From assembly GCA_948469315.1 (NCBI GenBank), contig CAOKLQ010000007.1:1-64000 (forward strand): a DNA stretch of 64,000 nt, given 5' to 3'. This DNA is from an uncultured Clostridium sp. (lineage in GTDB: Bacteria; Bacillota; Clostridia; TANB77; CAG-508). Positions 54,261 to 62,208 of the stretch are shown here, in pieces. The notes beneath the pieces were generated by a model that did not search any database, was not told the origin of the DNA, and worked only from the letters and a program-made list of their open reading frames with translations. Numbering within the stretch: position 1 is the stretch's first letter; each line of letters begins with the position of its first letter. The translations under genes and the position numbers were made by a program.

Positions 54261-55448
54261 ATGAAGAAAAGAATAGGATTTTCAAGCTTTCCAGACTATT
54301 CTGGAAATAGTAAAGCTTTATATAAAGCTTTACTATTAAAAGATTTAAAAGAATTTGAGTTAGTATGGTTTGTAAAAGATATAAAAGTAAAAGAACAATT
54401 AGAAAAATTAAATATAAAAGTTTTTTGTGATTTTGAAGACAACTTTGAAGAAGAGTTTTCTAAAACACACATAATGTTTATTACACATGATAATTATATA
54501 AACATAAAAAGGGATTATCAAATATTTGTAGGCTTATGGCATGGGTTAGGACCAAAAAAAAGTGGAGCTTTAATTCAAACAAAAGAAGCAAGAGAATTTA
54601 TTGATACATATTCAAAATCTTGTGATTATATACTTGCACCTAGTGAATTTGGAAGTATTGTTTTTTCAGCATTATTTAATAAAAAAGTTGATAAAATATT
54701 ACAATATCCTCAACCAAGATATGAATTTTTAGAAAAAAGTAATGGAAAGCAAAATCTAGAAAAATTATTGAAAAAAGATTTATCTAAATTTAGAAAAATT
54801 ATATTATATGCACCAACATTTAGAAATGGTTTAGGAGAGCGAAATGGACAATTAAGTAATCAAAATCTAATAAATGTAAATAAATATAAAGAAAAAGAAT
54901 TTATAGATTATTTATTAAAAAATAATTATCTACTAATTTTAAAAATGCATCCATCAGAGGAAACAAAAGTAAATATAGAAGATGGTACACAAAATGTTGT
55001 TATATTAAAAGATGAATTAATGATAAAAAATTTAATAAGTATAAATGAAATACTAAATGGAATTGATTTATTAATTGCAGATTATTCTTCAATATATATA
55101 GATTTTATAAATTTATTAAGACCTATTATTTTCTTAAATACAGATGAGGAAAAATATATAGAAGATAGAGGTTTAATATTTAATTCAACACAATTTTGGT
55201 TTCCTGGACCTAAAGTAAATAATATGACAAATTTATGTGATGAAATAGATAAAATGTTTCAAGATGAAAACTATTATAAAACACAAAGGATACAATTTAA
55301 TAATTTAGTAAATGAATCTAAAGATTTAAGCTGTGATAGATTTATAGATGAATTTATTAAAGATATTGAAGTAAAAGAAGATGAAAAAGAACAAAATAAA
55401 GAAAGTAAAAAAACATTAATTAGTAAAATTTTAAATAAATTTAAATAG
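54261..55448 (+). CDS. CDP-glycerol glycerophosphotransferase family protein
   Basis: A 395-residue TagF/TagB-like enzyme that transfers glycerol phosphate or ribitol phosphate from a CDP-alcohol. Conserved segments: GLWHGLGPKKSG (catalytic His), LAPSEFGS, QYPQPRYEFL, ILYAPTFRNGLG, LKMHPSEE and LIADYSSIYIDFINL. The first ATG with a spaced ribosome site (AAAAGGGAA) is 54261; a TTG two codons earlier is less likely. It indicates that the polymer of this locus is teichoic-acid-like or phosphate-decorated. The C-terminal 25 residues are a Lys/Glu tail. Confidence 0.9.
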   Translation: MKKRIGFSSFPDYSGNSKALYKALLLKDLKEFELVWFVKDIKVKEQLEKLNIKVFCDFEDNFEEEFSKTHIMFITHDNYINIKRDYQIFVGLWHGLGPKKSGALIQTKEAREFIDTYSKSCDYILAPSEFGSIVFSALFNKKVDKILQYPQPRYEFLEKSNGKQNLEKLLKKDLSKFRKIILYAPTFRNGLGERNGQLSNQNLINVNKYKEKEFIDYLLKNNYLLILKMHPSEETKVNIEDGTQNVVILKDELMIKNLISINEILNGIDLLIADYSSIYIDFINLLRPIIFLNTDEEKYIEDRGLIFNSTQFWFPGPKVNNMTNLCDEIDKMFQDENYYKTQRIQFNNLVNESKDLSCDRFIDEFIKDIEVKEDEKEQNKESKKTLISKILNKFK

Positions 55449-55458
55449 GAATAATATT

Positions 55459-56397
55459 ATGTGTAAAGTAAGTATAATAGTACCAGTTTATAATACTCAA
55501 AAATATTTAGAAAAATGTTTAGACTCATTAGTTAACCAAACTATGAAAGATATAGAAATCATAGTTGTTAACGATGGGTCTATTGACCATTCTGAAGATA
55601 TTATTAAAAAATATGAAGAAAATTATCCTACAATGATAAAATATTTTAAAAAGAACAATGGAGGACTATCTGATAGCAGAAATTTTGGGGTTAAAAAAGC
55701 AACTGGAAAATATTTAGCATTTGTAGATTCAGACGATTATATTGATATAAACTTATTTTCAAATTTAGAAGAATATATAAAAAAAGACGTAGAATTAATA
55801 AAGTATAAGACTATAAAGATATATGAAGATGGAAGACAAGAAAAATTTGCAGGTCCAGTATTTAAGCAAAAAAATGGACAAGAAGCATTTAATGAACTAT
55901 ATTCAAAAGATACATTGCTAGAGCCAGCATGGCTGTATCTATATAAAAGAGAATTTTGGAATAAAAATAATTTTAAGTTTACTCCAAATACCTATCATGA
56001 AGATTTTGGGCTGATACCATTAATTATTTTGCAAGCTAAAATTATTGTATCAACAGATGTATATGGCTATTATTATATTCAAAGGCAAAATAGTATAATA
56101 ACAGATAAAAGTAAAACTCTAAAAAAAGCAAATGATTTATTAATTCATTATGATAATATGATAAAAAAAGTAAATGAATTAAATTTAAATAAAAAAACTA
56201 AAGAAAATATAAAAATTTATTATACAAATGCTATATTGCTAAAAACTAAAGAACTGCAAAAAAAAGAATATAAGATATATATAAAACAGATAAAAAAAAG
56301 AAAAATGGTTAAAAATATTAAAGTAAGAAATTTAAAACAATTAGTAAAAAAAGTATTACTTTTAATAAATATAAAATTATATTTGAAGTTAAGGTGA
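55459..56397 (+). CDS. Family 2 glycosyltransferase
   Basis: A 312-residue GT-A transferase. N-terminal VSIIVPVYNTQKYLEKCLDSL, IIVVNDGSIDHSEDII, GGLSDSRNFG and AFVDSDDYID (the DXD metal site, near residue 92). After the catalytic domain comes a helical Lys-rich tail. It is closely related in pattern to the protein at 57649-58590. Four bases separate it from the next small gene. Confidence 0.92.
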   Translation: MCKVSIIVPVYNTQKYLEKCLDSLVNQTMKDIEIIVVNDGSIDHSEDIIKKYEENYPTMIKYFKKNNGGLSDSRNFGVKKATGKYLAFVDSDDYIDINLFSNLEEYIKKDVELIKYKTIKIYEDGRQEKFAGPVFKQKNGQEAFNELYSKDTLLEPAWLYLYKREFWNKNNFKFTPNTYHEDFGLIPLIILQAKIIVSTDVYGYYYIQRQNSIITDKSKTLKKANDLLIHYDNMIKKVNELNLNKKTKENIKIYYTNAILLKTKELQKKEYKIYIKQIKKRKMVKNIKVRNLKQLVKKVLLLINIKLYLKLR

Positions 56398-56401
56398 GAA
56401 T

Positions 56402-56611
56402 ATGAGTGAAGATATAAATGAATTAAAATTAGTAAATGAAGAGTTAAATGAAGAAATTAAGATATTACAAGAAAAACTTGAATTATTAAAAAAGGATGAT
56501 GAGTATTTTAAAAGTGAAACAATTAGACTAAATGAAGAATTAGAAAAAATAAAAAGCTCAAAAAGCTATATAATATTAGAAAAAGTTAAAAATTTAATTA
56601 GGAGAAAGTAA
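56402..56611 (+). CDS. Small coiled-coil protein
   Basis: A 69-residue protein that is almost entirely a heptad coiled coil (ELKLVNEELNEEIKILQEKL, then ETIRLNEELEKI) and ends KSYIILEKVKNLIRRK. The last part resembles the tail of many wall-polymer glycosyltransferases, so it could be a detached tail or a chain-length or scaffold protein. AAGGTGAG ribosome site. Packed between two transferase genes without gaps. Confidence 0.7.
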   Translation: MSEDINELKLVNEELNEEIKILQEKLELLKKDDEYFKSETIRLNEELEKIKSSKSYIILEKVKNLIRRK

Positions 56612-56612
56612 T

Positions 56613-57647
56613 ATGAAGCCAAGAATATTATTAGTAATAGATTCTAAAGGATGGGCTTTAGATAATATTGCTAAACAAATAAAGAAAAATTTAAGTGATT
56701 TTTATGAAATAGATATAATTTATTCAAAATTGTTTAATGATAATATTGTTAAAATTCTCATTTTATCTAAAAAATACAGTTTAGTTCATTTTTTATGGAG
56801 AGGACTTATCTCATGGGTATATTCTGAAAATTCTAAATATTATATAAATAAATTGGGAATGAATTATGATGAGTTTATAGACGAATATATAGATAAAAAC
56901 AATATAACAACTTCAATATGTGATCATTTATTTTTAGACCAAAAAGATAATGAATTAACTAAGTTTGTTACTAATAAAACTAAAAACTATGTAGTAATGT
57001 CTAAAAAATTAGAAGAAATTTATACAAATTTAAATCAAATAAAAAAACCATTAATGGTAATTCATGATGGTGTAGATTTAGAAATTTTTAAACCAGAAAA
57101 TTTAGATAGATTTAGAAATATTGAAAATAGAAAGATAATACTAGGATGGGCAGGAAATAGTAAATTTACAGATTCTGAAAATGATGAAGATCTAAAAGGT
57201 TTAAGTAAAGTAATAATACCAGCTATTCAAGAATTAAAAGAAGAAGGATATAATATAGATAATTATTTTGCAGATAGAAATGTGAAATTAATTCCATATA
57301 ATGAAATGCCTAAATATTATAATAATATAGATGTATATATATGTGCATCTAAAACAGAAGAGACGCCAGAACCAGTGTTAGAGGCTATGGCATGTGGTAT
57401 ACCTGTAATTTCAACTAATGTTGGAATAGTTCCAGAAGCATTTGGAGAAATACAAAAGAGATTTATTTTAGAGCAAAGAAGCAAACAATGTTTAAAGAAT
57501 AAAATAAAGGAATTATTAAGTAATAAAAGATTATTTGAAGAATTATCAAAAGAAAACTTAGATAAAATAAAAATGTGGGATTGGAAGCAAATTACTAAAA
57601 AATATAAAGAATTTTTTGATGAAAATTTAAAAATGGAGAAGAAATAA
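56613..57647 (+). CDS. Family 4-type glycosyltransferase
   Basis: A 344-residue GT-B transferase. The nucleotide-binding half has ILGWAGNSKFTDSEND, LIPYNEMPKYYNNIDVYICAS, and TEETPEPVLEAMACGIPVISTNVGIVPE, a good match to the GT4 E(x7)E motif. The N-terminal half VIDSKGWALDNIAKQI is typical. GGAG three codons upstream. Confidence 0.9.
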   Translation: MKPRILLVIDSKGWALDNIAKQIKKNLSDFYEIDIIYSKLFNDNIVKILILSKKYSLVHFLWRGLISWVYSENSKYYINKLGMNYDEFIDEYIDKNNITTSICDHLFLDQKDNELTKFVTNKTKNYVVMSKKLEEIYTNLNQIKKPLMVIHDGVDLEIFKPENLDRFRNIENRKIILGWAGNSKFTDSENDEDLKGLSKVIIPAIQELKEEGYNIDNYFADRNVKLIPYNEMPKYYNNIDVYICASKTEETPEPVLEAMACGIPVISTNVGIVPEAFGEIQKRFILEQRSKQCLKNKIKELLSNKRLFEELSKENLDKIKMWDWKQITKKYKEFFDENLKMEKK

Positions 57648-57648
57648 A

Positions 57649-58590
57649 ATGCCAAAAGTAAGTGTTATAGTACCTGTTTACAATGTAGAAAATTATATAG
57701 AAAAATGTATAGATTCATTAGTAAATCAAACTTTAGAAGATATTCAAATAATAATAGTAAATGATGGATCCAAAGATTCATCTAAAGAAAAAATTGAAAA
57801 ATATTTAAAAGACAAAAGAATTATATATTTAGAAAAAGAAAATGGTGGATTATCAGATGCAAGAAATTATGGTATTCCATATGCAAAAGGAGAATATATA
57901 GGATTTGTTGATTCAGATGATTATGTTGAAAAGACAATGTTTGAAAAAATGTATAATAAAGCTGTAAAGGAAAATTCTGATATGGTAGAATGCGATTTTT
58001 TATGGGAATATCCTAGTAAAACAAAAATAGATACAGGGAAAATATATGAAGGAAAAAAAAGGGGAATAGTAGAAGCAAGAGTAGTTGCTTGGAACAAAAT
58101 AATAAAAAGACAAATTTTAGAAAATGAAAAAATAGAATTTCCAAAAGGATTAAGATATGAAGATGTTGAGTTTTTTTATAAGTTAATTCCAAACTTAGAT
58201 AAAATATCTTTTATAAAAGAGCCTTTAGTACACTATGTTCAAAGAGATACATCTATTGCAAATACTCAAAATGAAAGAACAGCTGAAATATTTAAAGTAT
58301 TAGAAAATGTTATAAATTATTACATAGAACAAAATATATTTAATGAATATAAAGAAGAATTAGAATATTCTTATACAAGAATTTTATTATGTAGTTCATT
58401 AAAAAGAATTACACAAATAAAGGACAAGCAATTAAGAAAGGCTTTAATAAAATTAACTTGGAAAAATTTAAATTCAAAATTTCCTAATTGGAAACAAAAT
58501 AAATATTTAAAAGAAAACAAAACTTTAAAAAACTTATATATAAAATCTATAAATAAAATTACTTTTTCTATTTATAGTAAGCTTTTTTAA
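57649..58590 (+). CDS. Family 2 glycosyltransferase
   Basis: A 313-residue GT-A transferase: VSVIVPVYNVENYIEKCIDSL, IIIVNDGSKDSSKE, NGGLSDARNYGI, GFVDSDDYVE (DXD) and LRYEDVEFFYKL, the acceptor-side ED motif. It starts one base after the previous gene. Last gene of the tightly packed part; a structured gap follows. Confidence 0.92.
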   Translation: MPKVSVIVPVYNVENYIEKCIDSLVNQTLEDIQIIIVNDGSKDSSKEKIEKYLKDKRIIYLEKENGGLSDARNYGIPYAKGEYIGFVDSDDYVEKTMFEKMYNKAVKENSDMVECDFLWEYPSKTKIDTGKIYEGKKRGIVEARVVAWNKIIKRQILENEKIEFPKGLRYEDVEFFYKLIPNLDKISFIKEPLVHYVQRDTSIANTQNERTAEIFKVLENVINYYIEQNIFNEYKEELEYSYTRILLCSSLKRITQIKDKQLRKALIKLTWKNLNSKFPNWKQNKYLKENKTLKNLYIKSINKITFSIYSKLF

Positions 58591-58599
58591 AATTTATAA

Positions 58600-58830
58600 A
58601 TATTATAAGAATTATGCATTTTTTGTAGAAACTAAAGTTTGCGAACTCTTCGTGGGGACCGATGAGCATTGTTCAATCTATGATTGTTACAATGCCATTG
58701 GGGAGGAGTGAGCAAGAACAAAACTATAATTTATAGATAAACCTTTTGAAAGATTCTTAAGAAACCGAAGGTGTCTTAAGCAGGATAGGATTAAAAGGTA
58801 ATGGCGGAGCCCTTGACCTTTTAAAAAAGG
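58600..58830 (+). ncRNA. Structured intergenic element, diverged copy 3
   Basis: GAACTCTTCGTGGGGACCGA and, further on, CATTGGGGAGGAGTGAGC take the place of the two conserved blocks of copies 1 and 2. The closing pair changes from GTAAC/GTTAC to ACTC/GAGT, and the inner pair to GCATTGT/ACAATGC (58666-58695), so pairing is kept while sequence changes. A further region follows with TTCTTAAGAAACCGAAGG, TGTCTTAAG and ATGGCGGAGCC before the next ribosome site. It fills the 248-base gap. Confidence 0.5.
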
Positions 58831-58838
58831 AGTAATGT

Positions 58839-59951
58839 ATGAAAAAAATTATTTTTGGAATAACAGTTCTAACACTAGGAGGAGCAGAAAGAACATTAGT
58901 AGATATAGCAAATAGACTTTGCTATAGATATGAAGTTACAATTTTTTGTATATATTCTGGTGGAGAACTTGAAAAAGAATTATCTAATAAAATAAAATTA
59001 ATTCATTTATGTAAAAAAAGTTACAATGAACTTACAAAAATAGAAAAAATATATATGTCTTTAAAAATTTTATTTAATACAAAATATTTATACAAAACAT
59101 ACATATGGGGACAATATGACAAAGAAATTGCTTTTTTAGAAGGACCAATTACAAGAATTTTTGCTTGTTTTAAAGATAAAAATAAAAAAATTGTCTGGAT
59201 TCATAATGATATAGGTAAAGTATTTGGAAATAATTTAAAATCAAAATTAAAAAGTATATTAGATAAAAAAGCATATAAAAAGTATGGAAAACTTATTTTT
59301 GTAAGTAAAGATAATTTAGAAAAATTTAATAAAAAATATAAAATAAAAAATGAAAAACAAGTTATATATAATTATATTGAAAAAGATGAAGTACTAAAAA
59401 AAGTAAATAGAAAAATAAATTTTGAATTTCCAAAAGATAGAGTTAATTTTGTAACAGTTGCAAGGTTAGTAGAGCAAAAAGCAATAGATAGACTAATAAA
59501 AGTACATAGTAAGTTAATAAAAGAAGGCTATAAACATAATTTTTATATAATAGGTGATGGACCAAAAAGAAAAGAATTAGAAACTTTAATTGAAACAGAA
59601 GATGTAGGACAAACATTTAAATTATTAGGAAAAATGCAAAATCCTTACCCATACATAAAGAAGGCGGATTATTTTTGCTTACTTACATATTTTGAAGGAT
59701 ACCCTATGGTATTAGAAGAAGCAAAAATATTAGATAAATATATATTAATAACAGATACTGCAGCAAGGGAAACAGTGCAAAATTATAAAAAATCACAAAT
59801 ATTTGAAAATACACAAGAAGGAATATATGAAGGACTAAAAAATATAATTATACACAATGTAGGGGTGGGCGTCTTGGGCGACCCGCAAAACAATAATAAC
59901 TATGACAACCGCACTATAATACAACAAATTTGTAAAATAATAGAAGAATAA
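58839..59951 (+). CDS. Family 4-type glycosyltransferase containing a repeat
   Basis: A 370-residue GT-B transferase: GITVLTLGGAERTLVDIANRL, NFVTVARLVEQKAIDRLIKV, FYIIGDGPKRKELE, LLGKMQNPYPYIKKADYFCLLTYFEGYPMVLEEA. The last 30 residues include HNVGVGVLGDPQNNN, encoded by an in-frame copy of the dispersed GC-rich repeat (59860-59892), so the family C-terminus has been extended by a repeat insertion. AAAAAAGGAG ribosome site. Confidence 0.88.
   Translation: MKKIIFGITVLTLGGAERTLVDIANRLCYRYEVTIFCIYSGGELEKELSNKIKLIHLCKKSYNELTKIEKIYMSLKILFNTKYLYKTYIWGQYDKEIAFLEGPITRIFACFKDKNKKIVWIHNDIGKVFGNNLKSKLKSILDKKAYKKYGKLIFVSKDNLEKFNKKYKIKNEKQVIYNYIEKDEVLKKVNRKINFEFPKDRVNFVTVARLVEQKAIDRLIKVHSKLIKEGYKHNFYIIGDGPKRKELETLIETEDVGQTFKLLGKMQNPYPYIKKADYFCLLTYFEGYPMVLEEAKILDKYILITDTAARETVQNYKKSQIFENTQEGIYEGLKNIIIHNVGVGVLGDPQNNNNYDNRTIIQQICKIIEE
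59860..59892 (+). repeat. Dispersed GC-rich repeat inside glycosyltransferase gene
   Basis: TGTAGGGGTGGGCGTCTTGG followed by GCGACCCGCAAAA, the best match to the family consensus. It is translated as VGVGVLGDPQ and keeps the frame open to a stop 60 bases later. Confidence 0.8.
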
Positions 59952-59965
59952 ACGAAATTAAATTA

Positions 59966-60108
59966 AGATAAATTAATAATATTTAAAAACGAGTTCGACC
60001 CGACTATTACATATAGGTAGAGACCGTGGCACAAAGGTATGAATATTTTATCTAAGTTTAAGCGTTTGGAGAACGGAATTTTTAAATATTACTTAATTTA
60101 TCTTTAAA
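59966..60108 (+). ncRNA. Structured intergenic element, possible copy 4 or separate family
   Basis: A nearly perfect outer stem of about 24 bp (AAGATAAATTAATAATATTT region with its complement at 60080-60106, one bulge) encloses GAGTTCGACCCGACTATTAC, GGTAGAGACCGTGGC and, on the 3' side, GCGTTTGGAGAACGG. GACCG and TTGG.GA correspond loosely to the conserved blocks of copies 1-3, and GTTC/GAAC could be the closing pair. It fills the 174-base gap. Confidence 0.45.
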
Positions 60109-60125
60109 TATATTTAGGAGGGGTT

Positions 60126-61007
60126 ATGCTAAATATTTCAGTACTTACTGCAACATATAATAGAGCAAATTTATTACCAAGATTATATGAAAGTATAAAG
60201 GAAAATTTAGAACAAGGTATAAATATAGAATGGTTAATAATGGATGATGGCTCAACAGATAATACCAAAGAAATAGTAAGTAATTTTAAAGAATATGAAA
60301 ATTTAAAAATTAAATATTATTTTCAAGAAAACAGTGGAAAGATGCAAGCAATTAATAATCTAATAAAAAAAGTTACTGGAGATTTAATAATAGAATGCGA
60401 TTCAGATGATTATTTTGAAAAGAAAAGTTTTAAATTAATACAAGAAGAATATGAAAAATGCAAGAAAAATAAACAATTATATGCAATGTGTTTTCTTAAG
60501 TATGACAAAAACAGAAATAATATAGGAAATAACTTTAAAAACAAACAAACTACAATGTTTGACTTATATTTTAAAGAAGGAGAAGATGGAGAAAAAGCAT
60601 TAGTTTATTTTTCAGATATTAGAAAACAATATAAATACAAATTAGAAAAAGGTGAAAAATTTGTAACAGAGGCAAGACTTCATCATGAAATGGATCTAAA
60701 ATATAAGATAGAATGTATAAATAAACCTATTATGATATGTGAGTATCAAAACCAAGGGTATACAAAAAATATACAAAAAATATTTAAAAAAAATCCATAT
60801 GGCTATTATAAATATTTTAAAGAAATATTAAGTAGAGATACAAAAGAAATAAAACTAAAAAAGAGATTGTATATAGTGAAGCATTATATATTATTTACAT
60901 ATCTAACAAAAGAAAAATTAAATATAATTCAAGTTAATGGAATTATAAATAAAATATTACTAATTTTATTATACATACCTGGAATTATTAAGAGTAAGAA
61001 ATATTAA
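60126..61007 (+). CDS. Family 2 glycosyltransferase
   Basis: A 293-residue GT-A transferase: ISVLTATYNRANLLPRLYESI, WLIMDDGSTDNTKEIV, NSGKMQAINNLI and LIIECDSDDYFE (DXD). The NSGK.AI.N variant puts it in a subgroup different from the other family 2 enzymes here. TTAGGAGG ribosome site. Confidence 0.9.
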   Translation: MLNISVLTATYNRANLLPRLYESIKENLEQGINIEWLIMDDGSTDNTKEIVSNFKEYENLKIKYYFQENSGKMQAINNLIKKVTGDLIIECDSDDYFEKKSFKLIQEEYEKCKKNKQLYAMCFLKYDKNRNNIGNNFKNKQTTMFDLYFKEGEDGEKALVYFSDIRKQYKYKLEKGEKFVTEARLHHEMDLKYKIECINKPIMICEYQNQGYTKNIQKIFKKNPYGYYKYFKEILSRDTKEIKLKKRLYIVKHYILFTYLTKEKLNIIQVNGIINKILLILLYIPGIIKSKKY

Positions 61008-61098
61008 CATTAAGGAAATGTCTAAACATTGACTTTTTAATGGAATATGATATAATTTGCAATAATAAAAAACAAGAAAATAAATGCAAGGAGAAAAC

Positions 61099-62193
61099 AT
61101 GGACAAGGGTTATTTATTTACAATAATTATTCCTGTATATAATACAGGAAAATATATAAAAAAGTGTCTAAATTCTGTATTACAAGCAATAGATACAGAT
61201 TGTGAGGTTATTATTATAAATGATGGCTCAACAGATAATTCAGAAAAAGTCGCTTTAGAGTTTATAGAAGATTTGCCTGAAAAATACAAAGAAAACTTTA
61301 AATATATAAAAAAAGAAAATAAAGGTTTAGCAGATACAAAAAATGTTGGTCTGCAAATGGCAAAAGGAAAATATATTAGCTGTGTAGATTCAGATGATTA
61401 TATAAGTGAAGACTTTTATGAAATAGCAAGAAAACAAATTAATAAAGGTTATGAAATTATAATTTATGATGTGTATGTTATATTTGAAAAAGATAAAAAA
61501 ATGAATTATTTATCAAGGGCGTACACAGATTATAAAGATGAATTTATAGTTTCAATTTTAAATGGTGCAATTTCAGGATCCTCTTGTAACAAAATAATAA
61601 AAAGTAATTTATATAACAATTATAAATTCCCAGTAGGAAAACAATATGAAGATACAGCAGTAACACCATTTATATTATCTGAAACTCAAAAAATAAAATA
61701 TATGCCATATGGAATGTATTATTATTTGCAAAGAGAAAAGTCAATTGTTGCAACAAATACACTAGAAGAAGCTTTTTATAAAATTTGTGAAAATGTTTCT
61801 GAGGTTATCAACCAAAAATCAAAAGAGAAGAATATAGAAGAAATTGTAGATAAATATAAATATGTAATAAACGAATTTGTTATAGATAGAGCACTAGAGT
61901 ATTTTATAAGTGATTATAAAATAAGTAAAAGTCAATTTATTAAACATCTAAAAGACTTTAAAGAAAAAAATAGCAATATTATAGATTTTATAGTTGATAA
62001 AAATTGGATTTTAGAATTAGAAAATCATTATTCAACAAGACAAAAAGACAATTTAAATTTAATTTTTAAATATTTAAAACAATCACAGTATAATAAAACA
62101 TCAAAAATTATAAGTAAAACTATTATTATAAGAAAAATACGTAATATTCAAATTAGCTTAAAAACATTATTAAAATCAATAATAAAAAAATAA
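61099..62193 (+). CDS. Family 2 glycosyltransferase
   Basis: A 364-residue GT-A transferase: FTIIIPVYNTGKYIKKCLNSV, VIIINDGSTDNSEKV, KGLADTKNVGL, SCVDSDDYISE (DXD), SGSSCNKIIKS and KQYEDTAVTPFIL. The helical C-terminal part is longer than usual. I start at ATG 61099, five bases after AAGGAG; an in-frame ATG at 61084 lies before that site. The gap before it (61008-61098) holds a promoter-like TTGACT...TATAAT. Confidence 0.9.
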   Translation: MDKGYLFTIIIPVYNTGKYIKKCLNSVLQAIDTDCEVIIINDGSTDNSEKVALEFIEDLPEKYKENFKYIKKENKGLADTKNVGLQMAKGKYISCVDSDDYISEDFYEIARKQINKGYEIIIYDVYVIFEKDKKMNYLSRAYTDYKDEFIVSILNGAISGSSCNKIIKSNLYNNYKFPVGKQYEDTAVTPFILSETQKIKYMPYGMYYYLQREKSIVATNTLEEAFYKICENVSEVINQKSKEKNIEEIVDKYKYVINEFVIDRALEYFISDYKISKSQFIKHLKDFKEKNSNIIDFIVDKNWILELENHYSTRQKDNLNLIFKYLKQSQYNKTSKIISKTIIIRKIRNIQISLKTLLKSIIKK

Positions 62194-62208
62194 GTTGGAG
62201 GAATAAAT

